A DNA stretch of 64,000 nucleotides, from NCBI GenBank assembly GCA_037043235.1, contig JAWRVZ010000597.1, forward strand, positions 62,001 to 126,000. Reading direction: 5' to 3'. Source of the stretch: Rhodeus uyekii (Eukaryota > Chordata > Actinopteri > Cypriniformes > Acheilognathidae). Numbering within the stretch: the first letter of the stretch is position 1; the number at the start of each line of letters is the position of its first letter. The translations under genes were made by a program, and so were the position numbers. The notes under the pieces were generated by a model. That model did not search any database, was not told the DNA's origin, and was given only the letters and a program-made list of their open reading frames with translations. This document shows positions 44,216 to 57,100 of this stretch, one piece after another.

Positions 44216-45252
44216 AAGCCTTTCTTCATGTGAAATAAAATAACTTAAATATTAGTATTTCTTAAATCATTCCTGCACAATTACAATGGGGATAGTAATG
44301 CTGTTTTTTCTAATCTCAAGCAGTTTTCAGATTGAATCGATCTGCCATGTCAGACTTCAGTTCAACACGGCAATTATAGCAGATAAAGGAATCAAGGCAA
44401 TGTAATATTTACTCAGGCATAAGTTATAAATAAACTGACGCGAGTGCGCGAGGACGCGCGTTTGAACTTCATTGAGAGTTGCCGTTCCCATAGTAATCTA
44501 CTCAGCGCAGCGGGGGGAAGCCTTCACCGAGTAAACACGAATGAGAGTCACAATTTGGCCATATAAGTGCATAAATCTTCAAGCAAACACACTGCAGTGG
44601 TTACTTGATAATCGGAAACAATTTCCGTTTGATCATAAACTCTCTCACATAAATCTATTTTAGGAGATTATGATCTCTCTCTCCAGCAGTAATGGCGTCT
44701 TTGAAAAGCTTTGAGGCTTTGAATTGCAGCGCTCTGATTCGTTCAAACTTCAGTGCTCTCACTGACAGGGGTGTAATTTTGTGATATTATGTATGTAAAA
44801 TATAGAGATTTAACTTACTAATTAAAGTAAAAAATCGATTGTAGACCTGCAAGTTTTTTTTTCAGGATTTAAAAAAATAAAATGCATGCCCATTGGAATG
44901 GACATGTTCACACATACTGTATTGAAATGTATTATATATCAGGTGTAATGTTGTGATGTTACCAACAGATGGAGTGGACGCTCTATCTAAAATTCAGTTT
45001 TCACTTCATTAGTGAAAGTCTATGGAGATTTTATGACTTTAATCTTCAGTTTTATCAAAAATCATAAGTCTGATCAGTCTGAAAAGGGATAGCAACTCAA
45101 GTCAGAACAGGTCTGAAGTCTGAGCAGAGTTTAGTAGTTGTAGCTTTAAAGCTCTAGGAGGAGATGCGTTGAGAATTTTAGGTAAGAAGAATAATAATAA
45201 TAATAATAAGTTTAGATACAATATCACTAAGTTGGCTTTCTCAAGCCAACTT
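42833..45252 (+). mobile_element. HINE/Helentron-like element, copy B (complete)
   Basis: Full structure: AACTAGATAGAGG start, 5' hairpin, subterminal AGTTGGCTTGAGAAAGCC, an eleven-fold GCTAGCAAGATTTAA-type minisatellite (43060-43450), a TA/TG microsatellite (43985-44210), an ATAATAATA block, and the 3' hairpin AAGTTGGCTT-TCTC-AAGCCAACTT (45229-45252). The 3' hairpin contains the inverse of the 5' subterminal motif. This order matches Drosophila DINE-1/HINE elements, known derivatives of Helentrons. Confidence 0.65.
45229..45252 (+). repeat. 3' terminal hairpin of copy B
   Basis: Arms AAGTTGGCTT and AAGCCAACTT with loop TCTC. The same hairpin ends copy D (48478-48501), and a near match starts the inverted copy at 55835-55858. 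Confidence 0.9.
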
Positions 45253-45660
45253 AACTAGATAGAGGAAGTTTATGATATAAACTTCAGTTGGCTTGAGAAA
45301 GCCTAGCCTGAAAGTTTAAATTAGTTGTAAAAGCTTCAAGCTTGAAAGGTTTTGAGAGTTTGTCGCTAACAAGATTTATTTGGAGATTACTGATGATTCA
45401 GTTGGTCAGTGAGTGGCGCTGTTTCCCACACACAGAAGTAAGCAGCATTTTCTACAGTTATATTTGCAATCTTTGATATGTTTGCCAGTATTTCATAGTT
45501 AGTATGTAAAATAGAGAGATTAAACTTACTAATTAAAGTAAAAAATCGATTGTAGACCTGCAAGTCTTTTTTCAGGATTTAAAAAAAAAATGCATATCCA
45601 TTGCAATGGACATTGGGTTCCAATGACTGCTACTCAATGCACATGCTGATTGAAATTTAT
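45253..45660 (+). mobile_element. HINE/Helentron-like element, copy C (5' part)
   Basis: Begins AACTAGATAGAGG immediately after the last base of copy B's hairpin, a perfect head-to-tail junction. It carries the 5' hairpin and subterminal motif, then jumps to sequence of the 3' half (CGATTGTAGACCTGCAAG), so it is internally deleted. Confidence 0.65.
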
Positions 45661-45726
45661 TATATATCCTCTTGAGTCCCACAAGTTTGCCTGATGTGCA
45701 TTTTGTAATTTAACAACCTAACAGAG

Positions 45727-46011
45727 TTTTTGACAAATCTGAATGCCCTTTTGACATCTCTAGAGATCATAGACTTTACACCTGTGATAGTGTGTGGAGA
45801 CTTCAATGAAAGCCAGCTGTCCCATGGAAACAAACCTATTATGAATTTGTTTAAAGTTTAAGGATACACACAACTGATCCATTCTGGGACAACAGAAAAC
45901 AACACTCTTTTGGATCTTGTTTTCATCAGCAACTCACACTCACAAGCCAGAGCTGGTGTTCTGCAAACATACTATAGCTATCATGATCCTGTCTACTGTG
46001 TGTTAGAATAA
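45727..46011 (+). pseudogene. Endonuclease fragment (EEP family), Helentron- or LINE-type
   Basis: The frame reads DFTPVIVCGDFNESQLSHGN with the GDFN catalytic motif, a TAA after MNLFKV, then QLIHSGTTENNTLLDLVFIS and TYYSYHDPVYCVL, the end motif (S-Y-H in place of S-D-H). About 90 residues remain. It differs from the L2 endonucleases in this window. Endonuclease domains of this kind occur downstream of the helicase in fish Helentrons, and its strand agrees with copies A-D. A LINE origin is possible. Confidence 0.6.
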
Positions 46012-46825
46012 ATGAATGTTAAATATGAAATAAGAAATATGATTAGCGATTAATGATTTTATATGGCAGTAAAAGGTCAATGTAAATTAAAACAAATAAT
46101 TTATTTTTATATATTGAACTTAATAGAATCTAGATTTTTTTAGATGTACAGTAAGGAGAAACCTATTTTACATCATATTTAAAAAAATAATTTTACATCA
46201 TAAAACTGTAGTTCTGACATCACTTGTAGAGATTAAGGAGTAAGCCACCGCTTTCCCCATACACAAATGCATACACACACACAAATACACACACACACTG
46301 CTGAATTTTTAGCTGTGATCACAATGTAATCACAATGTAAATATATATATATATCTAGATAGATCTTCTTACTAAAAGTTGCTTACGAGGGACAAAGTGG
46401 TAATCAGAACCATGAGGTGATTCAATGACAGGTAAGACTCTTTTGACCAGCGGGGCGCAACCTAAGACAGGACATCACCGCCTTGAGCACCTGCCAAAAA
46501 GGGTTCAAAATGGATCAAAATGGATCAAAAATCATCAAGTGACTGACTCAAATGGTGATATGATTGACAATGATGGATTCCTTGCTGCCACAGTAGCATC
46601 AATTGATTATTGTTTGAGATCATCACTTTGGGTGTGTGTGTATTTGTGTGTGTGTCCTTTCCAAGGATCGCCACCTTGACGTGGTGGAAAGGCTTGTGTG
46701 TCCCTGTGATCCCAGGAGCAAATCAATCTGGAGTTTAAACACACTTCAGGTTTGCTTAAGGGTGACGTTCCAGACTAAGTGCGATCTTAGAAAAATCTTA
46801 TCTTAGAAAAATTATTTGGAGTGTT
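46012..46825. other. Unclassified stretch between array copies
   Basis: An 84-residue plus-strand frame (46425-46679) contains GHHRLEHLPKRVQNGSKWIK and DSNGDMIDNDGFLAATVASI. It looks like a transposon protein remnant that I cannot place. GATCGCCACCTTGACGTGGT near 46668 is also a repeat-like phrase. The stretch may be residual Helentron coding DNA. Confidence 0.35.
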
Positions 46826-47776
46826 CAATTGATGATCAATTTTGCTAGCAAGATTTAATGTTAATTATCTTGTTGCTAGCAAGATTTAGTATGAGTTCCG
46901 AAGTCATTAGCAACATTTAACATAAATAAGCATGTTGCTGGCAAGAATTCGCTGAATTAGCATATTGGTAGCAAGATTTATTGTTAATTAACAAGTTGCT
47001 ATCAAGATTTAGCATGATCTAGCATGTCACTAGTGAGAATTTGCGTGATCTAGCATGTTGCTAGCAAGATTTAACGTTAATTAACAAGACGCTATTGACA
47101 TTTAGTGTGAACTAACATGTCGCTAGTGAGATTTGTTAATTCGTAGGTCGCTTGTGAGATTTAACATGAGTTAACATGTCACTGACGAGAATGAATGTTA
47201 TTTAACAAGTCACTAGTGAGATTTAATGTTTTAAAGAACACAAGAGTCAGTTGACGCAGAGACTGGAGGTTATTGATGATTCAGCTGAACAGTGAGTGGT
47301 CTGAAATATCAAAGAATAATAATGAATATTAAATATAAATCTAAAATAAACAACATTTACATTGATAATAAACATGAGTAAATTATTAATTGATTACAGA
47401 AGTGTTGCAATACTTGGTTAGTGCACAAAATGGCATCTAGGGTACATACATGGAGTTTTTTCATCAAGAGGGATCATCGGTGTTGTAACGAAATACCAAA
47501 AAATAAATAACAATGCTTTTTGATCCCCAAAGTGTTGGAAAATTGCAGTTAGTTTATAAAAATGTTTACGGTTTAATTACATCCTTGGCTTTTAACGGTC
47601 AGTTTTCACTAATGTGAATAATACTTTGTTTTATTTCTATTTTAAAGATGTAATTAAGCATTATTAATATAGTCTTGCCACTTTCAAAACAGACTGCAGT
47701 TACACTACATATATATGGAGCCCTTTATACATTTATTTACTATATAAATGTGTGTATAGATAGATAGATAGATATG

Positions 47777-47854
<78 letters not shown>

Positions 47855-48501
47855 AAGCCTTTCTTCATGTGAAATAAAATAACTTAAATATTAGTATTTC
47901 TTAAATCATTCCTGCACAATTACAATGGGGATAGTAATGCTGTTTTTTTCTAATCTCAAGCAGTTTTCAGATTGAATCGATCTGCCATGTCAGACTTCAG
48001 TTCAACACGGCAATTATAGCAGATAAAGGAATCAACGCAATGTAATATTTACTCAGGCATAAGTTATAAATAAACTTAAGTGCTTTGACGCGAGTGCGCG
48101 AGGACGCGCGTTTGAAGTTCATTAATGCATGCCCATTGGAATGGACATGTTCACACATACTGTATTGAAATGTGTTATATATCAGGTGTAATGTTGTGAT
48201 GTTACCAACAGATGGAGTGGACGCTCTATCTAAAATTCAGTTTTCACTTCATTAGTGAAAGTCTATAGAGATTTTATGACTTTAATCTTCAGTTTTATCA
48301 AAAATCATAAGTCTGATCAGTCTGAAAAGGGATAGCAACTCAAGTCAGAACAGGTCTGAAGTCTGAGCAGAGTTTAGTGGTTGTAGCTTTAAAGCTCTAG
48401 GAGGAGATGCTCTGAGAATTTTAGGTAAGAATAATAATAATAATAATAATAATAATAAGTTTAGATACAATATCACTAAGTTGGCTTTCTCAAGCCAACT
48501 T
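46826..48501 (+). mobile_element. HINE/Helentron-like element, copy D
   Basis: Lacks the 5' end but is otherwise nearly identical to copy B: GCTAGCAAGATTTAA array (46850-47225), TA/TG microsatellite (47785-47852), TAA repeats and the intact 3' hairpin at 48478-48501. A segment after CGCGCGTTTGAAGTTCATT (about 48122) is deleted relative to B. Confidence 0.65.
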
Positions 48502-48787
48502 AATAATGGGATCAATGACCGAAGGTGGCGCCAAATTAAACAAAGGAATAAAACAAAACCGTTCATAAGCTAAATTCCCCAAACCCTCTAAACTTACTAA
48601 CCAAAACAAAATGTGAAAAGGAAACCTGAAATCATCAGAGTGTTCTGCTCCCAGACTAACCTATACTGAATAATAAGCAAAAGTACAAAAGTGGCGCTCA
48701 CCTCTTACCTGGTGTATCTAACATTTGTTAGCTACAGGCGATATGTAATGTCACACGACATGCTTACCTGTTCCCTTGTCCCCAAAA
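48502..48787. other. Unclassified stretch
   Basis: No gene was seen. The sequence continues on the other side of the hAT at 49900, so the hAT split a pre-existing block that looks LTR-like in antisense (TTTATTAACAAG near 49942). Confidence 0.3.
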
Positions 48788-48795
48788 GGTTCAAG

Positions 48796-49899
48796 TAGGG
48801 ATGGGTAGCTCGACACCCTGTGTTGACACACGTCTCGAGTTTTCGACACACTAGTGCTTCGAAACAGTTTCGGAGCATCGCTTTGAAATGGGGCTGTCAT
48901 GTGACCTGTGTGAACGAAGCTTCGTTACCTCACTAACACGTCACGATGGACTCACAGAGCGCATAGATTGAGCCGTTCCATAGCGCACGGAAGTATTGAG
49001 TACACAAATTAATACATATAAAATGAAATAATGTGTATAAAGGATGCGAAAACATGTCAGACGGATTGCACCAGCAAAACTGTTGATTTTACATTGAAAT
49101 TATGTTCCTGCTGCATGAAGATCAGAAAAAAATGTATTACTCTCCTCATTGTGCATTAATTATATTAAATATAACAATATTTGATTCTTTTTTTCACATG
49201 ATGGGTGGGTGTTTGCACGTTCTGGGTTTTTGCTGTGTAGAAAAAAATATAGATCGATAAGCGAATATGCTCAAGGAAGCGCATATTAATGAATGCAGGA
49301 GTGTAATTAATGAATGAGTCAGATTTGCGCGGGGAGTCAGATTTCGGTACAACACCTGCATGTTTGATGGCGAAATTGCCCAGCTGTTCAATTCAGACAC
49401 AGAAGATGAGGACTTTAATGGATTTGGATGAATGATTAAAACATAATGTGAGTGTAGCCTATAGTTAAATAGTAGAATAAGTTCAACTAAACTCAGTTTT
49501 GCTTCCGTTACCTTTTTGTGTAGACCGTATGTTTTAGCATGAACCTTATGTATGGGTAAAGTACAGAAATAGACCCCGGAATTGAGATTGTCTTATGGTG
49601 CGGAAAATACGGTAAATGCATTTGTAATTGTGTATTTTTTTGTTTTGTTTTTAACAATATGCATGTTTGTGTTGTTTTGTTAGGAATATACACATAAAAA
49701 GTTGCACAATACAATTAAATTTATTAAATATGTAAATGAACCTTCCCAATGAACAAAACTTCTGAATGACACAGTTGGTGTAGGAGTTTGTGTTGAGCAT
49801 CAGATGTAGAGTAGAGCACTGTGTCAAAAGCTTCGAAGCACCAACACAGTTTCATGTAAAAGCTTCACTGTTTCAGAAGCTTCGTTTGGCACATCCCTA
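48796..49899. mobile_element. Non-autonomous hAT element
   Basis: Starts TAGGGATGGGTAGCTC and ends GGCACATCCCTA. The flanks GGTTCAAG (48788-48795) and GGTTTAAG (49900-49907) match at 7 of 8 bases, a hAT-type duplication. AAGCTTCG phrases recur near both ends. A short acidic reading segment (QLFNSDTEDEDFNGF, about 49385-49430) may be a transposase N-terminus relic. Confidence 0.72.
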
Positions 49900-49907
49900 G
49901 GTTTAAG

Positions 49908-51130
49908 TAAAACAGTGACTCAAAACAACCCTTGCCAAAGTTTATTAACAAGAACAAATGCGAGATTCACAGATACAAAGTATATACGAAGGAGAAACAT
50001 AAATTTACCATAAACTCAAAACACACGGCACACACACTGAACTGCTGATCATGGTGAACTGGGGAACGTTTAAACCAGCAGGGCAGCGCTTGATTGGCTG
50101 CCAGGATGACATCACTGATGGGGATTGACAGTCACTTCCTCCAATCAGCAGAGACCTGGTAGAAATGATAGAGCTGAAGAACAGAAATGCATACAACAGA
50201 AAAAACATATGCAGCACGTAACAGAGTTTAAGATTTATGATTGACCAAGAGCACTGTAGTTGTACAATAACAAGAGTAATCCTCAAATACAACTTGCCTA
50301 ATAATTGTACACACAATTGTGCTTTTTTTATTATGTATTGACTTTGGACCTGGACAACATCCTAAATACTGACCATTACACCGTTCTTTGTAATGATTGC
50401 AAACCCAAATATTCACAATGTTGAACTGATCAGATAAGTTTTTTTAATTTTTATTTACAAGCATCATTTTAGTTATCCAAATTTCTTCATTTAAATAAAG
50501 GTGTGAATTTTTTTTTTTTTTGATATTGTTGGGAACTATAAACTGGGAAATGCACTAAGAACTTTAGCTTTGTTAAGGTGATAGTTGGGGTGGGGGGGCA
50601 TCCTGTCATTTTCATATTTATTTGTGAAACACCATAAAGCATATAATGTTTGAACTTCAAGAACCAATGAGGTTAATTCTCGTGTCACGGAGCACATTGA
50701 GTTTCAGAGAGAACCAGAGAGGTTATCAGTCCATTGTAATCGTGCTCTGCTTGACCAGAAGAGAATTAAATGTGTTGACCATTTTACTCACTGTGCTTGC
50801 TAATGTTAAAAATACTTTCTTCTGGATTATTTTTCTCCAGGTAATTTGTAGGTTAGTTCCTGTTTGAGATGTTGGTCAGGCTCTATGAACCCGTCACTCC
50901 CCTTTCATTGTTCTTTGATATTGACATTTGTTATGGTTAGAAAACATGTTTTTTGGGGGTTACACTGGTGATTGTTGATTTTAGTACATCATTTGTTTTG
51001 TGTGTCATGTTTCTTTTTTGCAAAAGCACCTAAATGAGTCTCAGATCTGGGCAGACACTATGCTGTTGTTTGCGTTTGTAACGGTACAACTCCTTGTGAA
51101 CATCCAGATGAGCCTCATTTGAAACACAAA
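49908..51130. other. Stretch downstream of the lectin gene
   Basis: No coding sequence is recognised. Some antisense LTR-like phrases near 49930-50160. No tRNA or other RNA gene was found. Confidence 0.4.
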
Positions 51131-51134
51131 CACA

Positions 51135-54100
51135 TGCAATGATGCAGTAATTTATTCATGTATAAGAAACAAAAAATGGATACAAACAATCACAGCTCAG
51201 AAAACAGTAGTTTGGTATTTTGGTTATTGTATCAGAGGACTGTTGTTACTTCATCTCATTCCACTCAATCTGGCAAAGCAAGCAGAAAAAAAGGCAAAAT
51301 ACACTTAGCATAAAGAGTACAAGTGTTTTTCATATCCAAAAAAAAAAAAAACACTCACCTGCAAACACCTCAACCTCACACACTGTGAGAATCAATGTGC
51401 CCCAAGGTCTATAAAGGTTGACATAGCGTCCCTCAACAGGATTAAACACAAATGTTTTTGTAGCTCCAGCTGGGACGTTGTAAACAGTTGCAACTCTGTG
51501 AAGACACACCATAACAGAAACAGAGAGGGTTTAAAAATGGTGATTTTATCCAATTTACTCAATTTCCAACCATTTGTGTAAGTATGAAGATGTATAACAC
51601 TTACAGCGCATTATTGTTGCCATTATTTTCCAGGCTATTGCCGATACGGATCTGAAGAGCATCCATTCTCTCTGCACAACAATCTCCACGATTAGTGATG
51701 CTAACTCTGGTTACATTGAAGACGTAGAACAAGTCAACTCTCCACCAGGGGTTCTGTTGCTCCTTAGTATGACTACATGACCCAAGAATTAAATCTGGAT
51801 TCCTGTTGCCATCGACAGCCTTTAAAGCTCTGAAATAGTCGTATGTGGAAGACTGGACCGCTTTGGCACCGAATGCAAGATTCCCTGTTTTACAAAATAA
51901 AACATTTCCTCATTTCAATGTGATGAAGTATGATTCCAGTATAATCGATAAAAAAAACAAAACTATTTTGCAATAACAGTCTTGACGTTCATCATCACAT
52001 ACAAAATGTTCATTAAGATCATTATATGCGTTACTGACAGTCAAATGAATAAAGAACACTTACTTGGAGGACAAATGTATGGTGCGTCTACTGTTAATAA
52101 AACCAACACACACATTAATAAAGATATAAACAATTGCATTACAGTCTTCTCTGTCTGTCTCTCACCTGCAAACACCTCAACCTCACACAGTGTGAGCGCC
52201 TCGATGCGTCCAGGAATATAAAGGTTGACATAGCGCCCCTTAACAGGATTAAATTCAAATGTTTTCGTGGCTCCAGCTGGGATGTTGTCAACAGTTGCAG
52301 CTCTGTGAACACACACCGTAACAAAATACAGATACAGGTTTAAAATATAGCTGCAAGCAGCCATGACGGGGCCAAGCATAAGGAGGGCATTAAATGTCAT
52401 GCAGACATGGCTGACGGCATCAGACCAACAGCAGTAAGCATCTAAAGACATTTCTATATGACTTCAGTCTAAATGGCTGAAAAATCATCAATAGGTTATT
52501 AAGTAATTTGATTTAATGGTTTATCACCTTCCACCCAGAGGCAGCGCTGTAACCAAATTCAATTCAAATCATGTGGTACATTGAGAGTGTGGTGACAATA
52601 ACACTCAAAGTTTGGTGTCAACCGGGTAAAGCATTGCTAACAGAGCATTAAAGTCATTTTGACATCAAAACACTTAATCTTGGCCAGAGACCCTCTGTCT
52701 CTGAAATTTAATTTAACCAAATAATTTTACTTTAAGCATACAGTGATAGTCTACTTACTATGTGCATTTTTAAAATGGGGAAAATAAACCCAGTAGATCG
52801 AATGTAGTTAAAGCCAAATTAATCATTTTATGATTTGATTTACAGTAATACACATTATTAAGTTGGCTGAGAAGCAGCAAACATATTGAAATGCTACGGA
52901 CAAAAATTTACAACGTATCTCCTCCTACAGCTTTAGTGCTACAGACCCCAAATTCAGAACAGGCCGGAGGCCTCGGAGACTCGAGTTGCTATATCTTTTC
53001 TAAGGGATCAGACCTACGGTTTTCCTAAAAATCCAGCCAAAAAAACGGAAAAATCCCATTGACTCATTGCGGAATGTTCAGAATGAGCCAAGAGCTTTCA
53101 AAGACCAACTGTCAAAATTCAAATCTAAACACAGTATCAGTGCGGGAGGGCTCTTTTTAATCAGGTAACCAATGAGTGTCTCAGGATCACTATGAAGGCA
53201 CTCCCTAACAACCAAACAGAGTACCCTCGCAACCGTTTAGCCAGACCTTTATCTCTGGATCTGAACGTCGTAGAGACATGGCGGTTGATTCTATTGATTC
53301 ATGCTAGCAAACAGGACTGTCAACATGCTACACATGCTAGCAGTGAACAGCTACATGCTAATAGTGATAGCCAAGTGTTAAATTGTGCTAGGAATGCCAT
53401 AGTAACTACCCAGAAGACCTCACAACTACCTAGCAACACCCTAGAAACCACCCCAGATACCCTAGCAACCAACTAGCAAAACCCTAGCAACCACTCTGGT
53501 TACCCTAGCAACCACCTAGTAACACCCTAGCAACCACCCCGGATACCCTAGCAACTGCCTAGCAACACCCTAGCAACCACCCAGAACACCTTAGCAACCG
53601 GTTCATTTCTGGTTTTGTAACGTACTTCGTAGTTAATGTTAAATTGTGCTACCAACATGCAACATTAAAGTTTCTGGTGCGACATTCTCAGCCAACTTCT
53701 AAAGTTTGTCTCGACGAACTTTATCCTCTCTAGTTTTCTTTATTAGTCTGTTTTAATTCATTTGAACAGATCTTGAATAGAAAACAGCAACTTATTACTA
53801 ATAAACCTTCATAAAGAATTAAAAAAAATACTTCTAAGAATTTATTTTTTATAGTTATAGTAAAAACAACAGAACGTTTGAATAAAACTAATGTTTAACT
53901 GACTACTTTTCCTTAATGTGACATTTATCAATGTGAAAAGGGCAAATGACACTGAGTAATGTTCTGCTGACATCTAGTGGCTGTAGTTGAAATTTCAAGT
54001 TTTATTTTCATAAGTGATAAAGAAGCTATAGGCAAAAGCACCACTTTGTTTATATCTCCTGACCACTAGATTGCACTGCGCTAAAACTCTGCAGGTAGCC

Positions 54101-57100
54101 TCAGATCATGATTGACATGACACACAAAAAGTTTGGTCAGAATACGCTAATGCGTTGGAGATATAGCCTTGCTTTTTTGGTGGCCATTTGGTCAAATTCG
54201 TTCGCAATTTTATTGAAAACGGTTTGACGAATCAACTTAATTTTAATAACTTTGTCAGAATGGGCTGAAGATGATGTGATTCAATTTTGGTGAAAATTGG
54301 ACAAACGGTGTAGGAGGAGTTCAAAAAAAGTAGGTTTTTAAAGAAAAACATGGCAAACAGGAAGTTTGGCCGAATATGACATACAGTGGGGCAAATAAGC
54401 ATTTAGTCAACCACCAATTGTGCAAGTTCTCCCACTTAAAAAGATGAGAAGCCTGTAATTTTCATCATAGGTACACTTGAGAGACAGAATGAGGAAAAAA
54501 ATCCAGAAAATCATGTTGTCTGATTTTTAAAGAATTTATTTGCAAATTATGGTGGAAAATAAGTATTTGGTCACCAACAAAAAAGCATGATTTCTGTCTC
54601 ACAGACCTGCAAGTTCTTCTTAAAAAGGCCTCTCTGTCCTCCACTCGTTACCTGTATTAATAGCACTGGTTTGAACTCATTATCAGTATAAAAGACACCT
54701 GTCCACAACCTCAAACAGTCAGACTCCAAACTCCATTATGGCCAAGACCAAAGAACTGTCAAAGGACACCAGAAACAAAATTGTAGACCTGCACCAGGCT
54801 GGGAAGTGAGTCTGCAATAGGTAAGCAGCTTGGTGTGAAGAAATCAACTATGGGAGCACTTATTAGAAATTAGAAGACATACAAGACCACTGATAATCTC
54901 CCTCTATCTGGGGAGCCACGCAAGATCTCACCACGTGGGGTCAAAATTATTATAAGAACGGTGAGCAAAAATCCCAGAACCACATGGGGGGGACCTAGTG
55001 AATGACCTGTAGAGAGATGGGACCAAAGTAACAAAGGCTACCGTCAGTAACACACTACGCCACCAGGGACTCAAATCCTGCAGTGCCAGACGTGCCCCCC
55101 TGCTTAAGTCAGTACTGTCCGGGCCCATTGGAAGAGAGCATTTGGATGATCCACAAGAGGATTGGGAGAATGTCATATGGTCAGATGAAACCAATATAGA
55201 ACTTTTTGGTAAAAACTCAACTTGTCGTGTTTGGAGGAGCAAGAATGCTGAGTTGCATCCAAAGAACACCATACTTACTGTGGAGCATGGGAGTGGAAAC
55301 ATCATGCTTTGGGGCTGTTTTTCTGCAAAGGGACCAGGACGACTGATCCGTGTAAAGGAAAGAATGAATGGAGTCATGTATTGTGAGATTTTGAGCAAAA
55401 ACCTCCTTCCATCAGCAAGGGCATTGAAGATGAAACATGGCTGGGTCTTTCAGCATGACAGTGATCCCAATCACACCGCCCGGGCAACGAAGGAGTGGCT
55501 CCGTAAGAAGCATTTCAAGGTCCTAGAGTGGCCTAGCCAGTCTCCAGATCTCAAACCCATTGAAAATCTTTGGAGGGAGTTGCCCAGTGACAGCCCCAAA
55601 ACATCACTGCTCTAGAGGAGAGCTGCATGGAGGAATGGGCCAAACTACCAGCAACAGTGTGTAAAAACCTTGTGGAGACTTACAGAAAACGTTTGACCTC
55701 TGTCATTGCTAACAAAGGTTATATAACAAAATATTGAGTTGTGTTATTGACCAAATACTTATTTTCCACCATAATTTGCTAATAAATTCTTTAAAAATCA
55801 GACAATGTGACTTTTTGGATTTTTTTTTCTGATTAAGTTAGCTTGAGAAAGCCAACTTAGTGATATAATAAATAAACTTATTATTATTATTCCTTTTCTG
55901 TTCCAAATTTTAGACTGAATCTCCTCCTAGAGCTTTAAAGCTACAACCTGTTCTGACTTGAGTTGCTATAAATTTTCTAAGGGATGGGGGTACAATGTTC
56001 GCCCCAGGGGCGAAAAAGCAGCCGAAAAATCCCATTGACTTAACATTGCAACGAACTTTGACGATTAATAACTCTGAGCGAGGAATTTGTAAAAAGATGA
56101 AACTCGCCACATTTGAAGAGGGTGACAGCCTCTGTAAGAACATACCACACAATGGGGTGAAAGTTGCACCCCTGGGGTGCTAGAGCTGCCCAAATTTGCC
56201 CCATAGAGATGAATGGGGAAAGCCGTCCCATAAAACACCATCTACTATGGCAAAATGCATAGGGATTTTGAATTGAACAGCTCTGCATCACAGCGTCACA
56301 GAGACAAGGGGGAGGGCTAATTTTACTCAGGCGACCAATGAGTGTCTCAGGATCACAGTGAAGCTATTAAGCCACGCCCTAGAAACCATTTAGAGCACCT
56401 TAGCAACCCATCCCAAACTGGCAAACTGCCAATCACCAATGTTTTCAAAACTTCCTAGCCACACCCTAGCAACCATTATCGAGCACCTTAGCAACCAAAT
56501 GCAAAGCAAGATATCTTCAGTTCTGAATGTCGTAGAGGGGTTGTGGTTGTTTATATCGTTCATACTGACAAGCAGCCTTTGAAGTGACATCAATGGCAGA
56601 GGCTTAGCCACTCCTTAGCAACCAAACAAAGTACCCTAGCAACCGTTTAGCCAGACCTATATCTCTGCATCAAAAAGTCGTAGAGACATGGGGGTTGGGT
56701 TTATTGACTCATGCTAGCAAAATGGACCTCCAACATGCTACACATGCTAGCAGTGAATAGCTACATGCTAATAGTGATTAGCTAAGTGTTAAATTACAGA
56801 AACTACCCATAACATCTCACAACTACTTAGTAACATCCTAACAACCACTCTGGATACCCTAGCAACTGCCTATCAACCACCTAGCAACACCCTAGTGACC
56901 ACCACGGTTACCCTACAGGGTTCATAGCACATCAGTTCAAAAAAATTCCATGACTTTTCCATGACTTTTCAATGACAAGGTTATAATTCTCAATGACATT
57001 TTAATACTTGATTTTGTACAGTCAAAAAAATATGATACACATACCTGTATCAAAACCAGAAGAAACGCATTTAAAAACAAAAGCCGTCTACAGCAATGGG

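Noticed and set aside
43957..44238. Several 77-90 residue open frames
   Set aside because: TA/TG microsatellite of the HINE-like copy, no protein signal.
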